A stretch of DNA of 64,000 nt from the NCBI GenBank assembly GCA_049325275.1, contig JBMOLU010000085.1, positions 62,001-126,000 on the forward strand. The letters run 5' to 3'. Source of the DNA: CAIQJJ01 sp049325275. Lineage in GTDB: Bacteria > Chloroflexota > Anaerolineae > Anaerolineales > UBA4823. Shown here piece by piece: positions 32,600 through 42,096 of this stretch. The notes beneath the pieces are model-generated. The model saw only the letters and a program-made list of their open reading frames with translations, did no database searches and was not told the origin of the DNA. Every line of letters begins with the position of its first letter. Positions within the stretch are counted from its first letter, which is position 1. Position numbers and translations under genes: made by a program.

Positions 32600-34084
32600 T
32601 CATCGGTTTCGCGAAGCTCGCCGTGCGGCAGGCTTTTTTCGAGGGTCAGCGTCTTGGAGCGGCTTGAACACCGCGTAGGCTACCCCGCGAATATAAGCGC
32701 CCACGTTGAGATTCGGCATGGCAAACTCTTCATATTTCGGGTTGGTGCTGTTGGGACGCAAGATGATCTCGCCGTTCCGGCGGGTAAAGCGCTTGAGGGT
32801 GGCGTGCGTACCCTTGTCCTCATCTTTCCCAACAATTTCGGCAGCGACAATGTCGTTGTCCTGTGCATCGTCTTGTTGGCGCAAGAGCACATAGTCTCCC
32901 TTATCGATTCCATCGCGATTCATGCTGTCACCGGTGACTTTGATGACCATGTAACGCTGCCCTGAAGCCAGCAAACTGATCGTCCCGGCCCCACGCAAAC
33001 CCTTGATGATATGAGGGATATCGTTGATCAACACCAGCGGCACGTCGACACGATTGTTTGTGCGGTAAGGGTCGAAACCGGTCGGGCCCCACCCTCCGGC
33101 AGGGATCGATTCGACCACACCCAGCACCTGGAGCAAATCCTGTGTTTGCGCAAGTTGTGCGATGGTGGTTGCACCCGCCATCGGTTCGAGCGTCAACGAA
33201 ACTGCCCCTTCGAGTGGCGCCGGCTGAGCGGCTGCCGTTTCGGCCGGCGGCGGCGATACGGGCGCCGGCGGCGGAGCAGGCGGCACCTGTGGCAAGACCG
33301 ATGTAGCGCTTTGAATCAATCCCTCCAACGTATCGCGCATATCCTGGCAGCGCTGGCGGTACCATGCTACCCCTTCACGCCCAAAGGCAGCATGTTCGCC
33401 GAGAAACTCGAACTTGTCGATACTGTTCCGTAAAGCGACGAACCCCTGGTCCCGGCTGCCGGGCACATGCCACTGAACCCAGCCGAGCATCCATTCCGTC
33501 ATCGCAATTTGATGGCGCGGTGTGTTATATTTCTTGATCGCCTGGCGGAAACAACGCGTGGCATTGTCGTAGTTGCCCAGGTGATAGGATGCATAACCGC
33601 TTTCGACCAGCGTTTCGGCGGCTTCCATGTTATCGGACAGCTTAAGGCTGATGTTTTCGAGCAGCTTGATCGTCTGCCAGGCGTTTTGCATGGCGCCGGC
33701 CTTGATCTCACCGATCAAACGCAAGATCAGGCCACTGGTTGAAGGCGCCAGATGGCTGCCGCCGGCGCTGCCCATTTGCTGGCAAAGCGCATCTAGCTCT
33801 TTGACGTTTTGGTTTGCAATCACAACCGCCAGTTGAGAAGCCGCCTTGTCGAAAGCCTGGCTGATGAACACTTCATTGGACGCCTTCAACACCTGGTACT
33901 TCGAACCGATCTGCTCGGCGAGAGCCGTCAGATTGGAAATTTCGCCGTTTGCAACGGCGTCTACGATACGCTGCCTGGTCTCTAAAACCTGTAAGTAGAA
34001 CTCCCGCAGGAGTGGGCGCAAAGATGGCCCTTCGTTTATATTCAACCAGGCGTAAGCAACTTCGATCGTCACCCGAACTGCCAT
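32600..34084 (-). CDS. TPR protein with C-terminal LexA-type S24 protease domain
   Basis: 494 aa. Residues 1-270 are helical with TPR-like repeats (ESGYASYHLGNYDNATRCFRQAI and neighbours). A Pro/Ala-rich linker at about 278-300 leads to a C-terminal S24 serine-protease fold: nucleophile Ser in TGDSMNRDGIDKGDYVLL near 385 and general-base Lys in ATLKRF near 429. The N-terminal helix-turn-helix of LexA or phage repressors is absent. Possible self-cleavage sites are the Ala-Gly pairs in SIPAGGWG or RGAGTIS. ATG 34084 follows a GGAGGT site. It lies 40 bases behind two SPFH-like genes, so it may respond to or regulate that membrane complex. Function unproven. Confidence 0.8.
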   Translation of the reverse strand: MAVRVTIEVAYAWLNINEGPSLRPLLREFYLQVLETRQRIVDAVANGEISNLTALAEQIGSKYQVLKASNEVFISQAFDKAASQLAVVIANQNVKELDALCQQMGSAGGSHLAPSTSGLILRLIGEIKAGAMQNAWQTIKLLENISLKLSDNMEAAETLVESGYASYHLGNYDNATRCFRQAIKKYNTPRHQIAMTEWMLGWVQWHVPGSRDQGFVALRNSIDKFEFLGEHAAFGREGVAWYRQRCQDMRDTLEGLIQSATSVLPQVPPAPPPAPVSPPPAETAAAQPAPLEGAVSLTLEPMAGATTIAQLAQTQDLLQVLGVVESIPAGGWGPTGFDPYRTNNRVDVPLVLINDIPHIIKGLRGAGTISLLASGQRYMVIKVTGDSMNRDGIDKGDYVLLRQQDDAQDNDIVAAEIVGKDEDKGTHATLKRFTRRNGEIILRPNSTNPKYEEFAMPNLNVGAYIRGVAYAVFKPLQDADPRKKPAARRASRNR

Positions 34085-34124
34085 ACCGACCTCCTGCCGC
34101 ACAAGGCGGAAAAACCGCAACCGA

Positions 34125-35573
34125 CTAATCATCCTCCGTTTTGATATTTTGCTCGCTTAAGGCTTCGATAATCTGCGCCGTACGCATCAAAATGATGTTA
34201 TCGAGGTTGTCTAGCGAACTACCTGCCATATTCAAGCCAGAATCTTCCAGGGCGCGCGCAATGCTCATCAACATTTCGGCCTGCACTTCGGCCCGGCCTA
34301 AGTCCTGGTAAGCCATACGGCGGGCCTCGGCATCCGAACGCGTCTTACTGGCGACGCCGATCCAATAAGCTTTCCAGGTATTGGTCCGCTGAGTCTGAAT
34401 GATCTCGGCAATCCCTGCATCGTTGACGGCAAAATGGCCGATGTCGCAGAAAACCAGCTCGACACCGAAGTTCCGCAAAGCGGCCCGTGTACCGGGCGAG
34501 AAGAGCGCTTTCTGAACCAGTTCGCGCGTCACCTGGTTGGGATCTCCCGCGGCCAGGCCAGGCGAGATCAGCTTATCCAGTGTCGTGCCGGCGATGTACC
34601 CGGTAATGGCGGTGTCGATCGCGTTCACGATGGCGGCGTCCCACCGCATGAGGCCATCGGCGCGCACGTTGCGGTTATAAGCCATGTTGATGACCGCCTT
34701 TGTCGAGAAGGGATAGGGGTCAATCATGGCACGCCCTGCCGGGCCACTAAAACGCCTTCCGGGCAAAAGGCGGTAGCGGCTGCGGACATTGCGGGCTTCT
34801 ACCGGGATGCCGTCTCGCGTGGTAGCCCGGTGGCTGCTTTCGGTAGTCTGTTCATCGAGGGTAACCACGGCAGCAATGCGTTCGAAGCGCGAGATGAAGT
34901 GCTTCCCCGCCGGGCGGACGGCCGCCGGCCCCGTCAGGCGTTCGAACAAGACAGCATTGCCGGGCGCAATCACGACATAGCCCGGTCCGCCGATCAAGTC
35001 CAAGGGATTTTCTTCACCCGGGCGGAGCACTTTCTCGCCGGCGGCAATCTTCATCACCGGGTAACTCGGCACCCCGAAGATCGAAGACAAAAAGTAACGC
35101 AGCGCCATTCCGTACTGGTGTAATTCGTATACATCCTGGATGTAGCGTGCGCCGTACAGCAACACAATCAGGGCTGCGATGAGGGGGGCGTAAATATAAC
35201 GCATCCGGCTTGGAATCTTGCCCACCTCATCGCGGATGACGCCTTCTACCCACGAGGTCGGCCCGGGCGTCGTTGGCAGCGGCGCCGGGCTAGGCGTGAG
35301 CGTCAGCGTAGGCATCGGTGTAGGACCGGTGGGAGTGGACGTTGGGGTGCGCCGTACTGCCGTGCGGACCAAGTCGACGACCAGAAACATCAAAACGACC
35401 AACACCATCGTGGCGCCGAGCGCGAAGAACAAGCGAAAGCGCGCCCATGATTGGTCCCCGGAAGCCAGGTTTTGGAACAAGCCGCGGATGTTCTGGATCA
35501 ACGGCGCCACGACACGCTTTTGAAAGCGTTCGATCGGGTTTCCACGTGGAGAAGGACGTTGCTGTGGCGGCAT
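34125..35573 (-). CDS. SPFH/Band-7-like membrane protein
   Basis: 482 aa. A first membrane helix at about residues 48-70, then a Pro/Thr-rich segment (TPTSTPTGPTPMPTLTLTPS and onward), a second helix near 125-143, then a Band-7-like domain with PGYVVIAPGNAVLFERLTGP, VTLDEQTTESSHRATTRDGIPVEA and RNFGVELVFCDIGHF followed by a helical C-terminal region (SKTRSDAEARRMAYQDLG). SPFH proteins form large membrane rings or microdomains. The Pro/Thr stretch is likely an extended loop. It starts three bases after the stop of the next SPFH-like gene. Confidence 0.78.
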   Translation of the reverse strand: MPPQQRPSPRGNPIERFQKRVVAPLIQNIRGLFQNLASGDQSWARFRLFFALGATMVLVVLMFLVVDLVRTAVRRTPTSTPTGPTPMPTLTLTPSPAPLPTTPGPTSWVEGVIRDEVGKIPSRMRYIYAPLIAALIVLLYGARYIQDVYELHQYGMALRYFLSSIFGVPSYPVMKIAAGEKVLRPGEENPLDLIGGPGYVVIAPGNAVLFERLTGPAAVRPAGKHFISRFERIAAVVTLDEQTTESSHRATTRDGIPVEARNVRSRYRLLPGRRFSGPAGRAMIDPYPFSTKAVINMAYNRNVRADGLMRWDAAIVNAIDTAITGYIAGTTLDKLISPGLAAGDPNQVTRELVQKALFSPGTRAALRNFGVELVFCDIGHFAVNDAGIAEIIQTQRTNTWKAYWIGVASKTRSDAEARRMAYQDLGRAEVQAEMLMSIARALEDSGLNMAGSSLDNLDNIILMRTAQIIEALSEQNIKTEDD

Positions 35574-35576
35574 GGC

Positions 35577-37751
35577 TTAGAACTCAGGAGGCGCCGGTGG
35601 GGGTGTGCCGGGGGGCGTATCTTTGAGCAACCAGCCGCGCAGGTTTTGGATAAAAGCCAACGTGTCCTGGGGCAGCAGGCGGCGCGTTTCAGGGTCGGCA
35701 GCGGCAGACTCCAACGACTGGAAGATGCGCACCGCCATCGCCTCTTTGGTATAAGGTTGCGAAAAGATGTTCGACAGGTTTTGAATCAACTCCCGCTGCG
35801 CTTTGGCACGCGCCTGCGCGCGGCTGCGCATGATATCGATCTCGAACTCGCTCATGGTTTCCTCGGTTGTACTCTGCCAATGCGCCATCCAGTTATCGAG
35901 GCGCTGCTGGCGGATTTCCGGGTCGCTGATACGCAGTTCTGAAAAAGCGGCCGCAATGACCTTGATCCCGCGGTCACGCAGGACTTTGGGGTTGCGCAGT
36001 TCCAGCACCGGATGATCGAGCCGGTAGGTGTCGGGCGTAAGAATGTCCCCCACACGCGGGTCTTCGCCGTCGCGGCGGCGGATCAAGCGATAGGCCAGCA
36101 CGCCCTGGTGGCGTACTGCACGGCTGTATTGGGCCTTGGCCTTTCCAACCATGGGCGGCTTCTCTAAATTATCCAAACCGAGCAATTCATTCAAGGTGTA
36201 GTGGGCAATGAAGGTACGGTAATACTCCGTGGCAACCTGCGACGGCAACTTGGTCCAATCTTCGATGCTGTCTTCTTTGCCGGGATAGCGTGCGTTGGCA
36301 TACAGGGCAGCAAACACACGCCGCTCGTCGAAATAGAACGGCGAAGAGCCGATCTGGCGAGGCGGCCGGTAAGACGAAGGGATTTGCTGCTCGGTATAGA
36401 AGCGCCGTACAAACCTGGCGATGTGGTTGCGGGTCGTATCGTCGAGGCGGGAATAAAAGTCGAGCACCTGGCCGCGATACGTCGTAAAAAGTTGATCGAT
36501 GAAACTACGTACCTGTGCAGCTTCCGATTTATCGCCCGTCAAGGCGTCTGCCAGTTGGTACAAGAAGCCTTTATTGATCACAAAACGGTGCATCATGTCG
36601 GTATCCACCGGCTTCATGCGATTGACGAAGGTGCGGTAAACCGCCTGCCGGTTAGCATACAGGCTGTTGATAAATTGTTCGACCGCACCGGCCCTCTTCA
36701 GGCCCAGGCTGCGCACGAAGCTCAGCACGGCCGTCTCGTCCAACGAATACCTTTCGAGCACTTCCAAGAACGTCTCGATCTGCAAGCGGTCCTGGGCAAA
36801 GCCATGGATTTCGCGCTTGTCTTCGAGGTCCATGTCGGCCAGGTCCCCATCCACGGAGATTGCCTTAACAAACTCAACTTTGCGCCAACGAATCTCGTTT
36901 CCCTGCTGCTCTTTGACGTTCTTCGTGCCAATCGTAATCACACGCAAATTCTCGGGCTTTTCTCCCCCCACATAGGCTACGTCGAGTACATCAGGCAGCT
37001 GTCCCAGGGTAAAGATGACCGGCAGGGCCGCCGAGCTAACTTCGATGCCATCACCGGTGTAGGCCTTCACGCCTTCGGGCTTGCCATCAGGACCAGGCGC
37101 ACCGTTGTTGGCGCGCATCTGGCGGCGCAGGTCGGCCACGCCGCGGATACGCTCCTTTTCGCTCATAAACACAATGCCGGGGCCTTCTGCACGGACAACT
37201 TTCGGCAGGCGATACACACCTGGGCGTCCCGCCAGTTGATCGGCCAGGGTACGTATGGGCTTGTCGGGCGGCGCCGGCTTCGATTTGCGTTCCAGCACAA
37301 TGGCGCTGCTCATGTCGACGAAGATCACGCCCGGATATGGCAGGTTGAGTTCTTCCGCACGGGCAACGTACTTTCCCTCGTGAATAAAAATCGCCGGGCC
37401 ATGCGTTCCTGATGCATAGCGCATCAACCGGTCGAATACCATCTGGCGCTCCGCCAGCGTACGCACCGGCAAGATGAACTGCGAAACGAACAAAATGAAC
37501 ACGGGCAGAAAGACCGCAAAGGCAAGAACGAACTTCACCAGATTCTCGATGGCCTGTGGTAGTTGCGTTCTGGGATCGACATAGCCACTGGGCACCGGGT
37601 TGGGAACGCCCAGCACCAGGTTCCAACCAACCCGTAAAAACACCCCCACGACGTCATTCCAAAAAAGCCCGCAGTAAACCAACACCAGGCTAACGACCAA
37701 CGCCCAGCGCCAAAAATGGGGCTTCGTATAAAAAGGTCTCTTAACCAGCAC
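35577..37751 (-). CDS. Large SPFH-like membrane protein
   Basis: 724 aa from a GTG start with a GGCGGAG site upstream. Two or three membrane helices in the first 100 residues, then a Band-7-related core (PGVIFVDMSSAIVLERKS, RAEGPGIVFMSEKERI, TGDGIEVSSAALPVIFTLGQ), a long helical insertion of about 250 residues, and the usual SPFH ending IKVIAAAFSELRISDPEIRQQRLDNW plus an Ala/Arg-rich coiled-coil (RSRAQARAKAQRELIQNL). The C-terminus is Pro-rich. It is paired with the smaller SPFH-like gene directly downstream; the two probably form a heteromeric membrane assembly. Confidence 0.75.
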   Translation of the reverse strand: MLVKRPFYTKPHFWRWALVVSLVLVYCGLFWNDVVGVFLRVGWNLVLGVPNPVPSGYVDPRTQLPQAIENLVKFVLAFAVFLPVFILFVSQFILPVRTLAERQMVFDRLMRYASGTHGPAIFIHEGKYVARAEELNLPYPGVIFVDMSSAIVLERKSKPAPPDKPIRTLADQLAGRPGVYRLPKVVRAEGPGIVFMSEKERIRGVADLRRQMRANNGAPGPDGKPEGVKAYTGDGIEVSSAALPVIFTLGQLPDVLDVAYVGGEKPENLRVITIGTKNVKEQQGNEIRWRKVEFVKAISVDGDLADMDLEDKREIHGFAQDRLQIETFLEVLERYSLDETAVLSFVRSLGLKRAGAVEQFINSLYANRQAVYRTFVNRMKPVDTDMMHRFVINKGFLYQLADALTGDKSEAAQVRSFIDQLFTTYRGQVLDFYSRLDDTTRNHIARFVRRFYTEQQIPSSYRPPRQIGSSPFYFDERRVFAALYANARYPGKEDSIEDWTKLPSQVATEYYRTFIAHYTLNELLGLDNLEKPPMVGKAKAQYSRAVRHQGVLAYRLIRRRDGEDPRVGDILTPDTYRLDHPVLELRNPKVLRDRGIKVIAAAFSELRISDPEIRQQRLDNWMAHWQSTTEETMSEFEIDIMRSRAQARAKAQRELIQNLSNIFSQPYTKEAMAVRIFQSLESAAADPETRRLLPQDTLAFIQNLRGWLLKDTPPGTPPPAPPEF

Positions 37752-37961
37752 AGCGGCGACTCCGCCAAGCTACCATTCATGAAAACGTTGGTGGAGAAAA
37801 GGAACCAACGTGGGGCAAAAACGCCGGGTTTTGATAGGAATTACAGCGAGATCAACGATTCCCCGGTCATCAACGAAACGAGGCCTCCGCTTCCAGCTAA
37901 AAACGGGAGAACCTGAACAATACATCGAAAACGATCATACCTGTAACTGCCCGTGATGTTC
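37752..37961 (-). other. About 200-base untranslated leader of the SPFH operon
   Basis: Between the promoter -10 box and the GTG start there are about 210 bases without a credible gene. The stretch has T-runs and small inverted segments. It is long enough for leader-based regulation but I do not recognise a riboswitch class. Confidence 0.35.
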
Positions 37962-37991
37962 AGTATATACGCACCAGATTGAGTTTGTCAA
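37962..37991 (-). promoter_or_regulatory. Consensus promoter for the SPFH operon
   Basis: On the minus strand: TTGACA (37986-37991), 18-base spacer, TATACT (37962-37967). This is the best sigma-70-type match in the window. It reads toward the SPFH-SPFH-TPR/S24 genes and starts just after the DUF58 stop at 38006. Confidence 0.75.
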
Positions 37992-38005
37992 GCAAGGGTA
38001 CTTTC

Positions 38006-39271
38006 TTAATAGAAATCTGGCTCCACGGTCAGAGCAGCAGCCAGATCGTCGCCGTGCTTCACGCACCGCAAGGGAATCCCCAAAACTTTCATCCGCTGCG
38101 CCAATTCGTTGCTGTGCTGGTCCTTGCCAAAGCTGGCCGGGTCCAAGAGAATCGTCACCGGACGCAGGGCCTGGCGGATCAGGTTGTCGGCGACCAAGGC
38201 CAGCATAGGATCGGCATTGGGCGTGATCATGACGAGTGTGGTGCCCTGCATCAGGTGATGCGACTGAGCTTCGAGCAAGCCCTGCAAGGGCAGCTTGCCT
38301 TCCGCCCGCAGCACGGCCAGGGCGTCCAGGATCTTCCCAAGCTGGCGCAGGCCACGATCGGGTGGCAAAAGCACGGTGTTTTGCCCGACCGTGACCAGAC
38401 CGACCGCACGCCCCAAGCGCAAATAGTAGCGCGCCAACGAGGCAGCAATAGAAATGCCATACTCTTCCGTCGAAGGGAAAAGGGGCACATCACCAGCGTG
38501 CAGCCAGAAATCGTGTACCGATTCGCGGATTTCAGGAGCAGGCAGTGCAGCCTGTACGCTTTGCTCCGAGTCAAGGAAAAGCCACACATCGGCCAGCGGA
38601 TCAAGCTCGAATTCCTTCACCATAAAGCGGTCACGCCGGGCGGTGGTCGGCCAATGAATACGGCTGAGTGGGTCACCGGCCACGTACTCACGCACGCCGG
38701 CTGCATTGGGGGTCACCTGGGGCGTGCGACGGCGCAAGGCATCACCGCCGGAAAGCAGGCCGGGGGGGTTGGGAAAAGAATCGATATCGACCAGCTTGGG
38801 ATAAACGATCAGCGTATCGCGGGCCGGAAAGCTGCGGCTGGACGGAAAGAGGCCGAATAAATCACCGGAAGCCAGCACCGTCGGGCCTAAGGCAAACGCA
38901 CCACGCTGGCGCAGGCGCGTACGGGCCAGGTAAGAACGGCCCTGGTGGCTGTCTACCAGGGTCAACACCTGCGAACCACGCGAGCCGAGCAACTTCGATT
39001 CGTCACGCAACTCCAGCCATAGGTGGGGCAAGCGGCTCTGGTTACGAACCTCGAAGCGTTCTTCAAAAACTTGCCCGACCTGTGCACGCAGCGAACGCGC
39101 CGAACGGAGCAAAACCAGCCCACGCAGCGAGAAAGCCGACCAGACCGCACTGGAGATCAGAACGATGGCCCACAAATACGCCAGGCGATAGTACATCAAC
39201 CCGCCGGTTGCGGCCGCTGCGATGACGCTGAAAATCAACAAGAGCAAAACGACCCGCTGAGCCGGGTTCAT
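38006..39271 (-). CDS. DUF58-domain membrane protein
   Basis: 421 aa with two membrane helices in the first 55 residues, then a soluble beta region (VFEERFEVRNQSRLPHLWLELRD) and the DUF58 core IVYPKLVDIDSFPN, VREYVAGDPLSRIHWPTTARRDRFMVKEFE. A vWA-like region follows. DUF58 proteins are regular partners of MoxR ATPases and are thought to act as their substrate adaptors or co-chaperones in the envelope. The start is adjacent to the MoxR stop (tag/ATG), so they form an operon. Confidence 0.88.
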   Translation of the reverse strand: MNPAQRVVLLLLIFSVIAAAATGGLMYYRLAYLWAIVLISSAVWSAFSLRGLVLLRSARSLRAQVGQVFEERFEVRNQSRLPHLWLELRDESKLLGSRGSQVLTLVDSHQGRSYLARTRLRQRGAFALGPTVLASGDLFGLFPSSRSFPARDTLIVYPKLVDIDSFPNPPGLLSGGDALRRRTPQVTPNAAGVREYVAGDPLSRIHWPTTARRDRFMVKEFELDPLADVWLFLDSEQSVQAALPAPEIRESVHDFWLHAGDVPLFPSTEEYGISIAASLARYYLRLGRAVGLVTVGQNTVLLPPDRGLRQLGKILDALAVLRAEGKLPLQGLLEAQSHHLMQGTTLVMITPNADPMLALVADNLIRQALRPVTILLDPASFGKDQHSNELAQRMKVLGIPLRCVKHGDDLAAALTVEPDFY

Positions 39272-40228
39272 CTATCCCTCCCTGCGCACGTCACCGCCCG
39301 GCACCGGCAGATGAGCCATGATCTCTTGCAAGATCTGGCCGGCATTCAAATCACGCAAGCGCGCCGCCGGCCCAAGAATGACGCGGTGGGACAAAGTCGG
39401 CAGCACCAGTGCCTTGACATCGTCCGGCAGGACGAAGTCACGCCCCTGAACGGCTGCACGCACCTGGCCGGTGCGGTACAATGCCAGGCTGCCACGCGGG
39501 CTGGCCCCCAGGTAAACGTCGGCATGGCTGCGCGTTTCTCGGGTAATATCGACCATGTATTGTTTCACGGCAGGAGAGACATAAACTTTTTTGACGGCTT
39601 CCTGGGCCTCTTGCAATTCTTCGACAGAAAGGACCTGTTCCAATGCATCCAACGGGTGGGTGAACTGCTGGCGATCGAGAATGTTCATTTCTTCCGTTTT
39701 ATCGGGGTAGCCCAGGCGCATACGCATCAAAAAGCGGTCGAGCTGCGCTTCGGGCAACGGGAAAGTTCCTTCATATTCGATCGGGTTTTGCGTCGCCAGA
39801 ACGAGGAAAGGCCGCGGCAGGGGATGGGTGACGCCATCGACGGTGATCTGGCGTTCTTCCATCGCTTCGAGCAGCGCGGCCTGCGTCTTCGGTGTGGCGC
39901 GGTTGATTTCGTCGGCGAGAACGATCTGCGCCACGATCGGCCCGGCGCGAAACTCGAATTCCCGGCTGACCTGGTTGAAGATCGAGACCCCCGTCACGTC
40001 GCTGGGCAACATATCGGGCGTAAACTGGATACGGCTGAACGAACACCCCAACGAACGCGCCAGGGAACGCGCCAGGACGGTCTTGCCAACGCCGGGGACG
40101 TCTTCGATCAACAAGTGCCCCTGGCAAAGCAGGCTGATCACCGATAGCTCGACAGAACTGCGCTTGCCGACAATGACCTGCTCGATATTGGCGACAATCT
40201 TTTCAGCAAGTTTTTGAACGTCAACCAT
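39272..40228 (-). CDS. MoxR-family AAA+ ATPase
   Basis: 318-aa AAA+ ATPase. Walker A is VPGVGKTVLARSLA, Walker B IVLADEINRA, followed by ALLEAMEERQITVDG, LATQNPIEYEGTFPLPEAQLDRFLMR and sensor-2/arginine positions in ASPRGSLALYR. MoxR ATPases act as chaperones, often maturing metal- or envelope-associated complexes, with a DUF58/vWA partner that here follows immediately. No transglutaminase-like third gene is present. Confidence 0.93.
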   Translation of the reverse strand: MVDVQKLAEKIVANIEQVIVGKRSSVELSVISLLCQGHLLIEDVPGVGKTVLARSLARSLGCSFSRIQFTPDMLPSDVTGVSIFNQVSREFEFRAGPIVAQIVLADEINRATPKTQAALLEAMEERQITVDGVTHPLPRPFLVLATQNPIEYEGTFPLPEAQLDRFLMRMRLGYPDKTEEMNILDRQQFTHPLDALEQVLSVEELQEAQEAVKKVYVSPAVKQYMVDITRETRSHADVYLGASPRGSLALYRTGQVRAAVQGRDFVLPDDVKALVLPTLSHRVILGPAARLRDLNAGQILQEIMAHLPVPGGDVRREG

Positions 40229-40257
40229 ACATCTCTCCCGTTATCTGGATTTCGGAA

Positions 40258-40263
40258 TAAAAT
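40258..40263 (+). promoter_or_regulatory. Candidate -10 box (TAAAAT) in the divergent gap 40229-40423
   Basis: TAAAAT followed by TGGGC, as at 42085. It points toward the lipid-kinase gene 160 bases downstream. No clear -35 hexamer. The remainder of the 195-base gap shows only short inverted segments, for instance around gggcagttcccgccc. Confidence 0.3.
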
Positions 40264-40423
40264 TGGGCGAATCTTATCACACTTATGAACGGATTGTGAT
40301 TCAACTCTCTTTCATCGATCTACACACGGAGATCATACACCGAAGGATCACGATCGGTTCAAATCCATATACCAACGGGATCGGGCAGTTCCCGCCCATA
40401 CCGGAAGGGCCAAACGCAAAGCC

Positions 40424-41341
40424 ATGACCGCCAAAATCATCCTCAACCCGTATGCCGGGCGTTGGAAAGCACTGAAACTACGCCCACAAGTGGAGGCCGC
40501 TCTCGAGGCCGAAAAAATCGACTACGAACTGGCGCTCAGCGAGGGCAGCCAACATGCCACGCAACTGGCCGCTGAAGCCGTGCGGGCCGGTTTCACCCCC
40601 ATCATCGCCGCCGGCGGTGACGGCACGATCAGCGAGATCGTCAACGGACTGTGGCAAGCTACGGCCGCGGACGATCCGTTGAGTGCTTTCGGTTTGCTTC
40701 CCCTCGGTTCGGCCAACGATTTGGCGAACAACTTGGGCCTGCCGCTCGATTTGAAAGCAGCAGTCAAACGGATCACCCGCGGGCAGACCAGGCGCATCGA
40801 CCTGTGCGAAGTGAAGTACGGCAGCCCGTCGAAACCGCGTTGCTTCGTCAACAACGCAGCCATCGGTCTCGAACCGACGGTCACGTTGATTCAGGCCGGC
40901 ATGAAACGCCTGCGCGGCACCCCGCGTTACCTGCTGGCAGCGCTGCGCGGCGTATACGCCAACCCCCAATGGAACGCTCATGTCACATGGGAAGGCGGCG
41001 GGTACGAGGGGCCTGTTTCGCTGGTCAGCGTCGGCAACGGCCCGATCACCGGTGGCCTGTTCTACATGGCCCCATACGCCGTGCTCGACGACGGACAGTT
41101 AACCTTCGTTTACGGGCACGTCCCCCGGCGGTTGGACATGTTCCGCATACTGCCGGCGACCATGAAGCCCGGCGAAGGCAACTACATCGAAAACCCGGCC
41201 ATCCACCAGGTTCACACCTCATGGCTGCACATCCAGACAGACACCCCTACCCCCTTGCACGCCGACGGGGAAATCCAATCGGAGGGCGTGCAAGAAATGG
41301 AATTCCGCATCCTGCCCAAAGGCCTGGATATCCTGGCATGA
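40424..41341 (+). CDS. Diacylglycerol kinase-like lipid kinase
   Basis: 305-aa member of the DAGK catalytic family (YegS/DgkB). The N-terminus shows ILNPYAGRWKA, a phosphate-binding AAGGDGTISEIVNGL, GLLPLGSANDLANNLGLPLDLKAAV and CFVNNAAIGLEPTV. The C-terminal beta domain ends with DGEIQSEG. It phosphorylates a lipid such as diacylglycerol or a related alcohol at the membrane surface. Its stop overlaps the methyltransferase start. Confidence 0.9.
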   Translation: MTAKIILNPYAGRWKALKLRPQVEAALEAEKIDYELALSEGSQHATQLAAEAVRAGFTPIIAAGGDGTISEIVNGLWQATAADDPLSAFGLLPLGSANDLANNLGLPLDLKAAVKRITRGQTRRIDLCEVKYGSPSKPRCFVNNAAIGLEPTVTLIQAGMKRLRGTPRYLLAALRGVYANPQWNAHVTWEGGGYEGPVSLVSVGNGPITGGLFYMAPYAVLDDGQLTFVYGHVPRRLDMFRILPATMKPGEGNYIENPAIHQVHTSWLHIQTDTPTPLHADGEIQSEGVQEMEFRILPKGLDILA

Positions 41342-41979
41342 AACAACGCCTGCTTTACCCGCTGCTCAAAATCTTCTTCCGCCTGCTCTACGGTGCCTTC
41401 GCCTGGACGTACGACTGGGTGGCGGCCGCCGTTTCACTCGGTATGTGGAAGGGCTGGGTGCTTTCCGTGCTGCCCTATCTCGACGGGGAGCGCACCCTGG
41501 AATTGGGCCACGGTCCCGGGCACCTGCAGCAGGCGCTTTGCCGGGCAGGGCGCAATCCCTTCGGGCTGGACGGCAGCCCCCAAATGAGCCGGCTGGCGCG
41601 TACGCGCCTCACACGAAAAGGCTGCTACGTGCGCCTGGCACGCGGGCACGCCCAACGCTTGCCTTTCGCGCAGGGGAGTTTCGATCGCGTGGCTGCTACG
41701 TTTCCGACCGAATACATCGTAGACGCAGACACGCTGGCAGAAATCTGGCGTGTGCTGGCGCCGCAGGGCCGCCTGATCGTTCTACCAGTGGCATGGATTA
41801 CGGGAGAAAACTGGCCGCATCGCCTGGCCGCCAGTTTGTTCCGCATCACCGGCCAGGCCGCGGAGTGGGACGACCGTTTTCTTCAACCGCTTCGCCAGGC
41901 CGGCTTCGAGGTCCACCTGGAGCCTATCGCCCAGCGAAACAGCCGGTTGGTGATAATCGTGGCTCGCAAACCGGAATGA
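41338..41979 (+). CDS. Class I SAM-dependent methyltransferase
   Basis: 213 aa. A hydrophobic, aromatic N-terminal 40 residues (LLYPLLKIFFRLLYGAFAWTYDWVAAAVSLG) suggests membrane association. The SAM site reads TLELGHGPGHLQQALCRAG with the acidic GLDGSPQM in motif II, then SFDRVAATFPTEYI and VLAPQGRLIVLPVAW. Overlap with the lipid kinase gene hints at a lipid or quinone substrate; this is inference. Confidence 0.85.
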   Translation: MKQRLLYPLLKIFFRLLYGAFAWTYDWVAAAVSLGMWKGWVLSVLPYLDGERTLELGHGPGHLQQALCRAGRNPFGLDGSPQMSRLARTRLTRKGCYVRLARGHAQRLPFAQGSFDRVAATFPTEYIVDADTLAEIWRVLAPQGRLIVLPVAWITGENWPHRLAASLFRITGQAAEWDDRFLQPLRQAGFEVHLEPIAQRNSRLVIIVARKPE

Positions 41980-42084
41980 GAAGGCCATCGAAACGGACTG
42001 GCCCCGTCTCGCACCCCTGATTCGGCGCCCGCCAGATGGGCTTGGGTGAGCGCAGTTTTGCAAACGAGTCACCCAAATCCGGGG

Positions 42085-42090
42085 TAAAAT
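42085..42090 (+). promoter_or_regulatory. -10 box (TAAAAT) implying a leaderless transcript
   Basis: TAAAAT ends 6 bases before the ATG at 42097 and is followed by tgggcc. Transcription from this box would begin at or near the A of the ATG. No Shine-Dalgarno is visible. A -35 box is not evident. Confidence 0.45.
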
Positions 42091-42096
42091 TGGGCC

